A stretch of DNA of 64,000 nt from Chamaecrista fasciculata (lineage: Eukaryota > Streptophyta > Magnoliopsida > Fabales > Fabaceae): contig QANZ01027952.1 in the NCBI GenBank assembly GCA_003254925.1, positions 25,925 to 89,924 on the forward strand, written 5' to 3'. The notes under the pieces are model-generated. The model was given only the letters and a program-made list of their open reading frames with translations. It was not told the DNA's origin and did no database searches. This document shows positions 33,828 through 44,556 of the stretch, in pieces. Every line of letters starts with the position of its first letter. Within the stretch, counting starts at the first letter, position 1. The translations under genes and the position numbers were made by a program.

Positions 33828-36800
33828 TCAAGAAGGATCAAAAGTAGTCTTCTTCTTTCTTCTTTTCTTCCTACAAAAAGGGATGGCCAAGCAGTCTTGA
33901 AGGAAAGCAAGACTTAAAAAAGGTGGCAAGGAGATGTAGGTGGTGTGTTGAAGATGGTTGGTTCTGCCATGATACGCCAAAAGATCAGCACAAACATTTG
34001 CTTCCCTAAAGATGAGATTCATGCGCCAACTGTCAAAGGAAGCAAGCAAATTTTTACAGTTAAAGATGATAGCATAAAAGGGATGTTGATCAGTAATCTT
34101 GTCTGATGTAATACAATTTATAGCAGCACTACAGTCAGATTCCAAAACAATATTTTTAATGTCAAGAGATACAGCTAACTCAACGCCTCTGAAGATTGCC
34201 CAAAGTTCAGCTTTGAGAGAATGACCATGGCCAATAAATTCAGAGAAACCTGCAACAAAGTTTCCATTATCGTCTCTTAAGATACCTCCAGCACTAATAT
34301 GGCTTGACTTGGCTGATCCATCAGTGTTCATCTTGTAAAAATTCCTATCTGGTTTCTCCCAACATAAGGATTTTACAATAGAAGTAGGAATTTGATCAGA
34401 AGGAGGGGGATTGATACCTAAACTAGTGAATTCTATTGCACAGAAAAGAGCATGCTTTTTAATAGTTTCTGTAGAGAAGGTAGTCTTTTGAAACATCAGT
34501 TTGTTTCTTGAAAGCCAAATGTTTTTCAGGATGTATATAAAAAAGATTCCCCAAAAAGTTGAACGAAAGGTGGTAGAGTTTTTGCAGTTACTTTCAATCC
34601 AAAGTAAGAAAGGAATGGAGTAAAAATTGGGGGGCAGAGTAAAACTATTCCAGATTTCTCTTACTATGTTACAGTTCCTAAAAATGTGATCCATATCTTC
34701 AACATCCATAGCACATATAGGGCAAAGAGGGGAATTTATGACTTTAAGTCTATGGAGTTTTTGAGAAGTAAGAAGACCTCTATTCATAATGAACCATATG
34801 AAATTTTTTTCCCTAGGATGACAATTGATTTTCCAGATCCAATTTACCTTGGCAGTAACATTATAGTCAGGGGAAGAGGAGGTTAATATTTTGTACGCAG
34901 ATTTAATGGAGAATATGCCATCAGCAGAAGGTCCCCAGATTTGTGAGTCATCTAAGTTCCTGTCTGAGATGTAAGGCGTAGCATTAATTTCAAAAACGAT
35001 GTTCAACGGGAGATTTGAGGATATAAGGTCAGGTTTATCTCTAGATGAGCTGAAGAAGTCATGAACCGAGATAGATAGGGCATGGAGAGGAAGAGGGCCA
35101 TGAATTCTATTACGAAGAGGGCCATTTGGAAGCCAATTCCCAGACCAGAAGTTTGTATTTTTCCCATTGCGAATAGAAACTTTAATGCCCATATTAAAAA
35201 TGTTCAAATCTTTTTTTATGCTTTTGCTGATAAAGGAATGATTTCTCTTGTTCTTATTCAAAGACTTGCCATATTTTATAGACAGGATATTAGTGGAAAT
35301 ATTATTAACCCGGGTGAGTAAGTTCCATTTCTGTTTAGCCATGAAACAGGCATTAATATGAGCACTTTTTCTAATCCCAAGACCCCCAAGATATTTAGGT
35401 TTGGTGATCTTATTCCAGTTCAAAGTGTGAATTTTGGTTTTGTTGTGCTGGTGATTCCAAAAGAAGTTCCTATTACATTTGTCTATCCCATTAAGGATTT
35501 TGTTAGGCAGAGACAGAGCATGCATGTAATAAGAGGCAATAGTAGACGTTGTGGCTCTAATGAGTTGAGTTCTACCTGAAGAAGAGAGGCAGTTACTTTT
35601 CCAAGATTGCAATTTCTTGTTTATCTTATCAAGGATGAAATTGAAATCACTAGGCTTATACATGTGCTTGAGAGGGAAACCCAAGTAGTTACCTAGATCA
35701 TCCGTTCTATGTATGTTTAGGTGGTTAGTAATGGAAGAACACATATTATTAGGAACAGTGGGGGAAAACCAAATTTTTGATTTAGTTCTATTGAAGCTAA
35801 GGCCAGAGAGGTGGGAGAAACTGTCAAGAACTTTGGAGATTGTTTTAACATTTTTAATGTTTGCTTTAGCACAAAGAATAATGTCATCAGCAAACAGCAA
35901 ATGAGAAAAGGCTTGGTTAGAATTTCTAAACTTGAAAGCATTCCATTTTTTGTTTTCCACTTCTTTGTTGATAATGTGGGTGAGAAATTCAATGGCAAGA
36001 ATGAAAAGGAAAGGTGAGATTGGATCTCCCTGCTTAATACCCTTAATAGGATGAAAAGCATCAGTTTTTGAACCATTAATTATAGGCATGTAAGAGGTGT
36101 TTTGAAGACAAGAGTTGATAAGCTCAATCCATTTGGAAGGAAAGGCATAAGAATGTAGCATATTGGTTATAAACGACCAAGAAATGGTGTCAAACGCTTT
36201 ATGAATATCTAGTTTAATTATCATCCAACCAGTTTTTGATTTGGATTTATGCATAGAGTGCATCAACTCATGTGCTACTATAAACAAGTCAGAAGCTTGT
36301 TTACCCTTTTGGAAAGCACCCTGAGAGGGAGAAATGAGATTAGGGATGAGTGGTCTGAGTCTATTGGAGATTATTTTTGAAAGAATTTTATAGTGAAGGG
36401 TGCAGAGCCCAATGGGTCTAAGATGATTGGGCTTGGAGACAGAGGTAGTTTTTGGAATAAGACATAGCAGGGTTTCACCCCAGGATTCAGGGATTTTAGC
36501 ATTCTGAAATACATGCTGAATATTATTTATGATTGCCTTCTTGGTGTATTCCCACGATTTTTGATAGAAGAAAGCATTAAGGCCATCTACCCCTGGGGCT
36601 TTGAAAGGATGTAAGTTAAAAACTACACTGCGTATTTCTTCTTCAGAAGGAATTTGCAGAAGAGATTGTTGTTCAGAAGGAGTAATCCTAGGGAGAGAGT
36701 TTGGAGGGATATTTAATTGAGAATTATCCGAAGGGAGAAGGTTAATTGAGTCAGTGTAGGAGTTTTTGAAGAAATCATAGATGATATTCTTGATGGTTGT

Positions 36801-38027
36801 TGGGTCATAAGTAAAGCTTCCATCATCCAATTCAAGACAGGATATAGTGTTTCTCCTTCTTTTAATGAGAGCAGTGGTATGGAAAAAAGTGGTATTCCTA
36901 TCACCAAGGGTTAGCCAATTAACCCTAGCTTTGGCATACCACAGTTGCTCTTCTTGGTCAAGGGTTGCCATGAAATCAAGCTGCAGTGTTTTCTCAAGAA
37001 GCAAGAGCTGGGGGTTAGGGGCATAAGAAAGTTTTTTTTGAATACCAGCAAGACGCTTAAGGAGAGTTTTTTTCCTTTTGTGGATGTTTTGAAAAGTGGA
37101 TTTACTCCAGTTGAGAATATTATGTTGAAAGTCTTTAATAATGTCTTCGAGTCTTTTACTACTATCAAGCCAGTATTTTTTAACCATGTTTATAAAGGAA
37201 GGATGTTGTAACCAAAAGAGTTCTAAACGGAAGGGTTTATTTTTGGTAATAAAGGAATGATTTGTATGGAGAAGAAGTGGACAGTGGTCAGATTTGACTC
37301 TAGGAAGATGAAGGATTTTTGCATTAGGGAACATAGATAGCCAGCTTCTATTAGCATGACCTCTATCTATACGTGTTTTGACTAAAGATTGCAGATCCCT
37401 ACCATTTGTCCAGGTGTATTTAGGTCCTTCAAAACCTAGATCAATAAGTTGGCTATCGTTTAAAAAGTTATTAAAGAGTCTCATTCTAGAGGGACAAGCT
37501 GGCATACCACCAAATTTTTCACTATTGTTCGAGATATCATTAAAATCTCCTAAAAGCAGCCAAGGCAGGTTAAGATTTTTGCCCATAAAAGATAATTTTT
37601 CCCAAAGTATTTTTCTAATGTTGGAATTTGGGCTAGCATATAAACCAGTAAGGAGAAAAGATATGTTATTTACCTTCACATGAGCATGAATCTCTTGGAA
37701 GGAAGAAGCCAAGATATTAACCTTAACTGAAAGAGGGTTCCAAAGCATCCAAATGCCACCAGAAAAACCCATAGCATCTACTTTATAAAATTTTTCATAC
37801 CCAAGAGCGTTGACAGCATTGCAAGCTCTCTCACCACTGAGACGTGTTTCAGTTATGATGACAAGGTCAGGTTGGTGGGTGTTTATAATATTGTTAAAAA
37901 CACGCCTAAAATCTGGATTAGCAGCCCCTCTAACATTCCAGGCAAGGAAAGAAATGTTTGGGATAAGATGGAAGGGAGCAGGGGGAAGATTAAGATCAAG
38001 GTCAAGGTCATTTGGGTCAAAATCCAT
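33828..38027 (-). CDS. LINE ORF2: endonuclease, reverse transcriptase and RNase H (1399 aa)
   Basis: The start chosen is the ATG at 38027, 43 nt after the ORF1 stop. The open frame continues upstream to 38858, but that part overlaps ORF1 in another frame and carries no known domain. Domains by residue: APE-type endonuclease about 28-255 (LAWNVRG, TETRL, GDFND near 157, SDHCPLL near 246); reverse transcriptase about 480-770 with FADD near 712; a zinc-binding RT-associated domain near 1085-1120 (CPICAMDVEDMDH); RNase H from about 1230 with NTDGSA and KAELWAI motifs. No stop or frameshift is seen. The protein would nick the target and reverse transcribe the element RNA in place. Confidence 0.88.
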   Translation of the reverse strand: MDFDPNDLDLDLNLPPAPFHLIPNISFLAWNVRGAANPDFRRVFNNIINTHQPDLVIITETRLSGERACNAVNALGYEKFYKVDAMGFSGGIWMLWNPLSVKVNILASSFQEIHAHVKVNNISFLLTGLYASPNSNIRKILWEKLSFMGKNLNLPWLLLGDFNDISNNSEKFGGMPACPSRMRLFNNFLNDSQLIDLGFEGPKYTWTNGRDLQSLVKTRIDRGHANRSWLSMFPNAKILHLPRVKSDHCPLLLHTNHSFITKNKPFRLELFWLQHPSFINMVKKYWLDSSKRLEDIIKDFQHNILNWSKSTFQNIHKRKKTLLKRLAGIQKKLSYAPNPQLLLLEKTLQLDFMATLDQEEQLWYAKARVNWLTLGDRNTTFFHTTALIKRRRNTISCLELDDGSFTYDPTTIKNIIYDFFKNSYTDSINLLPSDNSQLNIPPNSLPRITPSEQQSLLQIPSEEEIRSVVFNLHPFKAPGVDGLNAFFYQKSWEYTKKAIINNIQHVFQNAKIPESWGETLLCLIPKTTSVSKPNHLRPIGLCTLHYKILSKIISNRLRPLIPNLISPSQGAFQKGKQASDLFIVAHELMHSMHKSKSKTGWMIIKLDIHKAFDTISWSFITNMLHSYAFPSKWIELINSCLQNTSYMPIINGSKTDAFHPIKGIKQGDPISPFLFILAIEFLTHIINKEVENKKWNAFKFRNSNQAFSHLLFADDIILCAKANIKNVKTISKVLDSFSHLSGLSFNRTKSKIWFSPTVPNNMCSSITNHLNIHRTDDLGNYLGFPLKHMYKPSDFNFILDKINKKLQSWKSNCLSSSGRTQLIRATTSTIASYYMHALSLPNKILNGIDKCNRNFFWNHQHNKTKIHTLNWNKITKPKYLGGLGIRKSAHINACFMAKQKWNLLTRVNNISTNILSIKYGKSLNKNKRNHSFISKSIKKDLNIFNMGIKVSIRNGKNTNFWSGNWLPNGPLRNRIHGPLPLHALSISVHDFFSSSRDKPDLISSNLPLNIVFEINATPYISDRNLDDSQIWGPSADGIFSIKSAYKILTSSSPDYNVTAKVNWIWKINCHPREKNFIWFIMNRGLLTSQKLHRLKVINSPLCPICAMDVEDMDHIFRNCNIVREIWNSFTLPPNFYSIPFLLWIESNCKNSTTFRSTFWGIFFIYILKNIWLSRNKLMFQKTTFSTETIKKHALFCAIEFTSLGINPPPSDQIPTSIVKSLCWEKPDRNFYKMNTDGSAKSSHISAGGILRDDNGNFVAGFSEFIGHGHSLKAELWAIFRGVELAVSLDIKNIVLESDCSAAINCITSDKITDQHPFYAIIFNCKNLLASFDSWRMNLIFREANVCADLLAYHGRTNHLQHTTYISLPPFLSLAFLQDCLAIPFCRKKRRKKKTTFDPS

Positions 38028-38070
38028 AAGATTATGATCAATGAAGGTAGGAAAGAAATCTATCTCATAA

Positions 38071-40737
38071 TCAAGGGTACCTATTTCTGTGTTTAGTGAG
38101 CAGATTGTGCAGACATCTATTTCTAAAATGTGATGAGGGATGAACCAAAACACTCCGTGGTTTTGATGACCAAAGACCTTTGTGGTTGCCCCGTGGTCTG
38201 ATAGTTCTAGATTTAGGATTTTTGGGTCTGAATATAGACCTCTGAGTGGATTTGGGTGAGCTGTTGGTGGTAGAGGGAACCAGTTGTAGAGGTGGTTGTT
38301 GATTGTTCTGTGGGGAGGGGGAACTACGTAAATGTGTCTGTTTATCAGGGTTTGGTGGGAGTCTAGGTGAGCTTGACTTGTGATTTGGGAGAGGTGAGCT
38401 TTGTGCATGAGGTATGTCCAACATGCTAACCAAGGAGCATTGTTGAGAATGCCCCTCAGCAGGTTTATCCAGAATAAGGTTTGTGCAGTCATAGGAGAAG
38501 GGCTTTCTAGATAGAGATCGTAGAGATTTTGGAGGAGGGAGTCCCTCCTGTCTGGAGGGGGGGTCCTGTGGTCCACGTCTGAGACATGTCTCTCTGGCCA
38601 CTTGATTGGAATGACCAATAGGGACCTCCTCTGATGGCTGGGACGTGGGGGTGGTGGTGGTGGATGGAGGGTTGTGTTTGGCAAGTTTGGACGTTGGAAG
38701 TGCTGGTTTTGGCGATGAATGTTTGAGGGAAACATTTTTTTTTGGAGTAGTGTGCTCAGGAATGTTGAGGGGTATAGTAAGATTTGTGCTTGAGGAGGCT
38801 GCATGGGAGTTGTCTTTATAGACGTTGGAGATAGCAGATAAGACAGAGAGTGGGTCACAAGCTAAGTCTTGGTATTTGACTTCTGAGGAAGGTTCAGGGT
38901 CAACCTCTGATATTTGATCAGAGACAGGTTTATGAGAGGGGTTTAACGAGGATATGCTAACACTAAGCTGAATGGCCTTTCTGTTTTCTATTTCATCCTT
39001 ATCAACTAAACTATGCAAGATTGTATTAGAAGGAGACTTTAAGCTTAAGGGGTCAGCAGAGGGTAGGGACAAAACGTATTGCATTTGGTTTTTACTATTA
39101 TCATACGAAGCAGGATATCTTAAGACAGAAGAGTCAGAAAAGCTATTTTTTTTTGTCTTGTTTAGGGATTGCGAGGTGTTAGGTTTATCAGCAGAAGGGG
39201 GTTTAGGTGAGGGAATAGACAGAGAATTTGAAGGAAAAGGTTCTTTTTGTAGGGGTTTGTTTGTGAGATGCTTTTTGGCAGTATTAGGCATTTTTGGTGT
39301 AAACTCTGATAGCTTATTTGAATTAATGGGGCAAGAGGACTCAGAAAATTTTTTTTTATTATTACCCCTGTTTAACTTTCCACGTGGGTTATTACCCAGG
39401 TTATCAGAGAAATTTTTAAACAAAGAATTCCTAAAGTGTGAAATTTTTGAAGGGCTCAAAGTTGGAGTGGGGAGGAGCGGGGGAAGATTTTTAGGGTCAG
39501 AAGGAGAGGAGACAGAGACAAAGACCGAAGAGAATAGATGAAGATTTTCGTAGGCTATGACTTGCGAATAACCATCAATCATGAACGAATTTGGAAGATC
39601 AGTTTTAAGAGCAAGTTCAACACAAAATCTTTTATTGACTTTAGAAAAAACATTGCCAGAATCAAAAGCAACTACCTTTCCTATAGAATTACCTAAAGCA
39701 AGTAAAATTTCTGTGCAGTGGAATTCAATAGGCAGAAAAGGTAAATTTATCCAAATCGTGGTGGTAGGATTTAAGGCAGCAAATTGAGGGGAAAATTTTT
39801 GTGACCAAGAATGGACAAGAAGAGGCAAACCATGTAAGAAAATAGGGGGAGAGGTTAAAATAGAGAGGCGATCAACAGGAAGCAGATCCGAAACCAGATA
39901 GAAATCTAAACCAAGATGAGAAACCGAGAAATTACCTTTAAGCCGCCATACATGCTGGAAGCGTACCTTAAGCTTTTGATGATCGAGATTGAGGGCGTTG
40001 GCCCTAACGATGACGGCATTTTTCCATCGCGCGTAGAAGTTTCTAGCAACACTATCCGGGAAAGAGATCTGGATCTGCCCATCTTCAGTTTTTTTGATGA
40101 GATGAGTTGGAGAAGCAACTGGTTCCTTTTTAGGATTTTCAACATCGAGCAGGACATTTTCTGATGCATGTATGCCCAACTCCGAGTTTTTGACTACAAT
40201 GTCTCTGAACGTAGGTTTGGTAGGGATTGGATTTTCCTGGGATTGTGGGAGGGAGGATGAGGGTAAGGGTTGGTTTGGCAGAAGTATCGAGCCAGAGGAG
40301 TTTGGGTTTCTTTTGTTCGGAGGAAGTGAAGGGATATTCGAAGTTTGGATTTTCTGTGTGAGGAGGTTGGGTTTAGATTCAGTAGGATGGGTTTTTTCAG
40401 GTGAAGATTTAGGAGGTTCGAGAGAAGAAAGAAGGGATTTCGCAGAGGAAGGTGACAAGGCCGATTTGCTTGGAGATACAGAGCTGATTAGGTTTGAAGG
40501 GGTAAAGGCAGATGAATCGAGTGGTTTTGGTGTCGAATCAGAAAGAACAGGTGGATTGAACTGATTGGTGGAAGTTAATGCTATGGAATTTGAAACGATA
40601 AGATTTCTGGTGAGCTGGATAGATGATTCAGATGTATTAGGTCTTGATTGAACAGGTGTGTTTGAGGGGTAGGTTGGAATTGATGATGTGGCGGCGAGGT
40701 TGCTAGGGTTTTCGGTGGGGGAGACGGAACGCTCCAT
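38071..40737 (-). CDS. LINE ORF1 protein with DUF4283-type domain (888 aa)
   Basis: This is a Ser/Pro/Asn-rich protein. About residues 215-400 match the plant LINE ORF1 DUF4283 region (VRFQHVWRLKG, DRLSILTSPPIFL, TIWINLPFLPIEF). In many plant ORF1 proteins a CCHC zinc knuckle follows; here the stretch after 'VIAYENLHLF' is Ser/Pro-rich and no CCHC is seen. The role is probably binding element RNA. The start is the first ATG, 27 nt from the inferred element end. ORF2 follows in another frame. Confidence 0.83.
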   Translation of the reverse strand: MERSVSPTENPSNLAATSSIPTYPSNTPVQSRPNTSESSIQLTRNLIVSNSIALTSTNQFNPPVLSDSTPKPLDSSAFTPSNLISSVSPSKSALSPSSAKSLLSSLEPPKSSPEKTHPTESKPNLLTQKIQTSNIPSLPPNKRNPNSSGSILLPNQPLPSSSLPQSQENPIPTKPTFRDIVVKNSELGIHASENVLLDVENPKKEPVASPTHLIKKTEDGQIQISFPDSVARNFYARWKNAVIVRANALNLDHQKLKVRFQHVWRLKGNFSVSHLGLDFYLVSDLLPVDRLSILTSPPIFLHGLPLLVHSWSQKFSPQFAALNPTTTIWINLPFLPIEFHCTEILLALGNSIGKVVAFDSGNVFSKVNKRFCVELALKTDLPNSFMIDGYSQVIAYENLHLFSSVFVSVSSPSDPKNLPPLLPTPTLSPSKISHFRNSLFKNFSDNLGNNPRGKLNRGNNKKKFSESSCPINSNKLSEFTPKMPNTAKKHLTNKPLQKEPFPSNSLSIPSPKPPSADKPNTSQSLNKTKKNSFSDSSVLRYPASYDNSKNQMQYVLSLPSADPLSLKSPSNTILHSLVDKDEIENRKAIQLSVSISSLNPSHKPVSDQISEVDPEPSSEVKYQDLACDPLSVLSAISNVYKDNSHAASSSTNLTIPLNIPEHTTPKKNVSLKHSSPKPALPTSKLAKHNPPSTTTTPTSQPSEEVPIGHSNQVARETCLRRGPQDPPSRQEGLPPPKSLRSLSRKPFSYDCTNLILDKPAEGHSQQCSLVSMLDIPHAQSSPLPNHKSSSPRLPPNPDKQTHLRSSPSPQNNQQPPLQLVPSTTNSSPKSTQRSIFRPKNPKSRTIRPRGNHKGLWSSKPRSVLVHPSSHFRNRCLHNLLTKHRNRYP

Positions 40738-41175
40738 CTCTTTTCTCTCCTTCTTTTCATTATTCTTTTATAACTTAGTCACGCCAACTAATATGGACTT
40801 CTAAGCTATTTGTGAAGTCTACAAAATCGCAGAACACACACGAATCCTAACTGGAAAAACCAACCTCGTACGTACATTAATTACATAAATAGCCTAGTTT
40901 TAGTGTTCTGTTAATAAACTAACGTAAAGTAATTTGACTATTTCTTTTGGGATTTGATTCGAATGCATATTATATTCTAAGTAATGAGTGATGCTTTTAT
41001 TGTCTATGGGTCCAGATAAGCGTGCTTGTGAGTGAGACTATAAAATTTCTGTCTTCTTTCTTTCTAATGTATAAAGTTTCACTTTATTACATGAGATATA
41101 ACAACTTTTAAATTAATTATGTTATGATATGTGAAATCGATTACCTAAAGTAGCTAAGCGATTTCTAAAATTTTA

Positions 41176-42215
41176 GCTCAAAACTTTGAATTGGTCTCAA
41201 ATGTATATAGGGTAGATTTTAAATTAGTTATAAGTGTTTCATTTATTTTAGGGTAAATTACACTTTGGTACCTTGTGGTTTGACCCTATTTTAGTTTGGT
41301 ACCCTGTGGTTTGCAACCTGACACTTTGGTACTCTGTGGAATTCTCCATTAACACTTTAGTACCTTGGGAGCTACTTTGTAATTTTAAACATAACAAATT
41401 TTACAAAAATTACATATTAACCCCAAAAAAATTTTAAAGTTTTCATTTTAGTCCCTAGATAATATGTATTCAAGGACCTATTTGTAATTTTTTGAAAATT
41501 TTTTGGGATCAATATATAATTTTTGCAAAATTTGTTATGGTTAAAATTACAAAATAGCTCCAAAGGGTACCAAAATGTTAATGGAGAATACCACATGGTA
41601 CCAAAGTGTCAGGTTTCAAACCACATGGTACCAAAGTGAAATAGGGTCAAACCACAAGATACCAAAGTGTAATTTACCCTTTATTTTAAATTGACCATGT
41701 TTGTTTCCACATTTTTCAAATTGGTCTCAAACTATTGAGGGTAATCATATCTCTCTCGTTTTAAGTTCGAATACAACGAATCTATGAATTGCTTTTAATG
41801 AGTCATTTTTTTATTTAGTTGGAGTCATCAACAAATGAGGTAAAATCAAATTTTGAAATTAGGCTACTCGTTTCATAGTTAAACAAGAAAACTTGGTCAT
41901 ATATATATGTAGTTTTAAATCCGAATACGACGATTTCAGAACTATGTATTAATTCTTGAAGAACACTTTCTTTCTCAAGTTGAGATCATTATTACTCAAG
42001 CTCAAATGGTGTCCCCAAAGTATGTTTAGGAGAAAAAGCTAAAAATCATATAAATATAGTCTCAACCCTACTTTCAGGATGTAATTTGACCTCATTTGCT
42101 AACAGTCTCAATTGGCCTGACAAAGAACTCTTCCAGAGTTAACACATAGTTTTGAAATTGTCTCATTCATATTTGGAGCGAGAGACATATGACCAACTTC
42201 GCTCACTTATTTGTG
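41176..42215. mobile_element. Broken family B fold-back element
   Basis: It shares 'aattggtctcaaatgtatat' and 'ttggtctcaaacta..gagggtaatcatatctc..cgtttcaagttc'-like wording with 12267-13050. It is interrupted by the MITE at 41251-41679. The right part is diverged or lost where copia sequence begins. Ends are approximate. Confidence 0.5.
41251..41679. mobile_element. Uninterrupted family C fold-back element, 429 bp, 9-bp TSD tttatttta
   Basis: A perfect TSD, tttatttta, lies at 41242-41250 and 41680-41688. Ends are gggtaaattacac and gtgtaatttaccc. The whole unit is one long palindrome of 'ttggtacc...tggtttga' words. It is the empty-site counterpart of the interrupted copy at 15367-17107. Confidence 0.85.
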
Positions 42216-42217
42216 AC

Positions 42218-42661
42218 CCAAATTCATAAGAAAGTGAGGTGTTTTTTATGTAAGAAGACTGGCCACAAAAAGAAGCTAGTAACAACTAGTCTAAACACAA
42301 GAAGTGAGATAAGAAAAAGGAAAAGGCCCCAAAATGAAGGTGAATAAGGGCCAAATTCATAAGAAAGTGAGGTGCTTTTTCGTTAAGAAGACTGGCCATA
42401 AAAAGAAAGGTATGTACTATATTTCAATATGCTTTGAATCAAATCTTATTGAAGTTCTTAAGAACACTTGGTGATTAGATTTTGGTGCCATTACTCGTGT
42501 ATCATATGTTACACATGGATTCTATGATCTAGCCCATAAACGGAACAAGTGAATTCTTGTATATGGAGAACAAAATGGAAGTACGAATAAAGTAATTGGG
42601 ACTTATTAATTGATCTTGGATATTAGATGTTACCTTGATCTCGAAAAGTGTCTTTTGTTCC
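42218..42661 (+). pseudogene. Ty1/copia remnant, left part (gag zinc knuckle and protease)
   Basis: A zinc-knuckle-like CFLCKKTGHKK reading occurs twice (about 42242 and 42375) in a 133-bp direct duplication (42218-42278 and 42351-42411). It is followed by a decayed protease stretch with a D-x-GA-like motif and 'VSYVTHGF'. Stops and frame changes are present. The reading resumes at 55643 after the nested Athila-like element; gttcc at 42657-42661 is that insertion's TSD. Confidence 0.7.
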
Positions 42662-43892
42662 TGATCAGCCTAAATATTGACATGTTATTTAGTCTTTTTT
42701 TCACATGTTTATAATGATAATATATTGCAAATAGACCAATTAATATATTAAGGGCAGCACCAAGGTATGACATAATAAAGTTGATAAAATATATTATTTA
42801 GCATTTATTTATTGTATTTTATAAACAGGGCCTGACCAAAGGGGAACCATCTAGAATCAACGAGAAGATACTAAAAGCACAATAATAGGTTGTGATGTCA
42901 CCTGTGCCACCGGCACAAGTGATAGCACAAGCCTCTGAGTCAGCATGACGTCAGCAGATAAGCTTCAACGTAAAAATAGGATGTGTCGTTGGTTGTGCCG
43001 CCATGAATTCCCACGACACACGTAAAGAAGCGGTCTAGGGTATGTTTTGGATGGCCAAGATTCAAGATATCGAGATGTCGTTAGGATATCCCGGATATTT
43101 CGCTGTGCCATCATGTTGTGTCGCCGGCACAAGTGGCGGCGACACAAGTCCAAATTCGTGCCTATAAATAGAGCTCGTCATTCCAACCCTCAGAACACGC
43201 AAAGAACACAATTTAGAGAGGCAGCAGCCATCAGTAGGTGTCCATATGGGATCTAATCAAGGCTTTAGTTATTTTTCTATTATGAGCCTACACATCCTTT
43301 ATCCTAGAGGAGAATCTGAAGGAAGCCGAAGTTCATCGTTCTTAATAGTCCAGGGAGTGTTTACTATTTAGTTATGTTTATTCGTTAGTTGTTCTTAGAT
43401 GAAGGTTTGATTCACGATACAATTAGCAATAGGTTTAGATTGGTTTAATCCTATCTTGTGCCATTGATCTATCATGAATGTTGTTAGTATTAATTACTAT
43501 TTCTCAGGTGGCAATACTAATTGATCTAATAACTAATTACTCTTGAGTCTTCAAGGTATAAAAAAGTATGTGGACTTAATAAGCATATCTATTTAGTAAC
43601 TCTTCCGTATCTTTATGAACAAGTATTGTGGAATTCGTGATTGTTCTCTAGGATATCTTTATCTTATTGTTTCCGTGTCTTTTATATTATTGCTCTTATA
43701 CCTATCTTAATAGCCTCACCTAAGTTCATAGATATTCATACAAATAATTAGTAGTTATCTTTAACCACGAAGTTCCGCGAGAGATTCGATCTTGGGTTAG
43801 CATCTATACTATATTTTAATATATAGTAATACTTGCGAGGCTCGAGTATTATAAATTTAATTTGGCAGCACTCATGACAAAGTGCTCCGTCA
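42662..43892 (+). repeat. 5' LTR of the Athila-like element
   Basis: This 1231-bp copy contains the promoter region (about 42806-43312) missing from the 3' LTR. It lacks about 126 bp that the 3' LTR has at about 55069-55194. The complete LTR was thus about 1.35 kb. Confidence 0.85.
43163..43170 (+). promoter_or_regulatory. TATA box in the Athila-like 5' LTR
   Basis: TATAAATA within cctataaatagagctcg, downstream of a GC-rich stretch with repeated gtgtcgccggcacaag-type words. It falls in the segment lost from the 3' LTR. Confidence 0.6.
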
Positions 43893-43896
43893 AATT

Positions 43897-43914
43897 TGGC
43901 GTCGTTGCCGGGGA
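43897..43914 (+). other. Primer-binding site (tRNA-Asp type)
   Basis: tggcgtcgttgccgggga lies four bases after the LTR. It differs by one base from the tggcgccgttgccgggga complement of plant tRNA-Asp used by Athila-type elements. Confidence 0.8.
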
Positions 43915-44556
43915 ACTTCTATTAAGAATAACGGTTATTATTTGTGTGAATTCTTTGAATTCAGGTTCTGCATTCATATAGTTTCATATTAAAAACTCCA
44001 TTAGATTAAGGATCATAGTAGGATTACATTAGCATTGTGTTTTTATTTTTATTTTCGTTTTTATTAATTATAAAAAAATAACTTTCGAAAATTTTTAATA
44101 TCTTTTGAATTTTAAATCTTGATTCTAGCAAGATTCTCTCTTTAGTTTGATTATTGATTAGATTTTTAGTTGATAATCTTTCAAAATTTGATTCTTGGCT
44201 AGATCTTGAGAATAAAAGATTTTATTTGATTTTTGAAAAAAAATAATATAAAAATAAAAATCTTTTAAAATTTCAAATCTTGATTCTTTCAACATTCTTT
44301 TGATTTGATTTTTCTATTTGATTTTAAGATAGGATAATCTTTTCAATTTGATTCTTGATTGAATCTTTAGTATTAGATTTATTTTTATTTAAATATTTTC
44401 AAAAATAAATTTTAAAAGATTTCAAAAACAAAATTATTTTCGAAAATTTTTTAAATTTTTTTTAAAATAATAATTATTTTTATAATTATTATTTTCCCAA
44501 GTTGTTTGTTTTTCAAATTATTTTCTTTTTATGTGGTTGAGAAATATTTTGTTTAG

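Larger units (their letters stand above)
33558..40764 (-). mobile_element. Near full-length plant L1-type LINE, 7.2 kb, 12-bp TSD
   Basis: The 12-bp direct repeat cttttataactt at 33546-33557 and 40765-40776 bounds the element. On the minus strand it has a 27-nt leader, ORF1, a 43-nt gap, ORF2, a 3' UTR and a poly(A) tail (plus-strand T run 33558-33576, one N). Both ORFs are open. The short leader suggests loss of part of the 5' UTR or a short natural one. A perfect long TSD and open ORFs point to a recent insertion. Confidence 0.88.

Noticed and set aside
38028..38858. N-terminal 277 residues of the long open frame leading into LINE ORF2
   Set aside because: It overlaps ORF1 in another frame, has no known domain, and an ATG suitably placed 43 nt after the ORF1 stop explains ORF2 better. 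The overlap is kept only as a finding.
33590..40840. Alternative LINE boundaries using the 8-bp repeat gaacacac
   Set aside because: The 12-bp repeat cttttataactt sits exactly next to the poly(A) tail and just before the ORF1 leader, so it is the better TSD.
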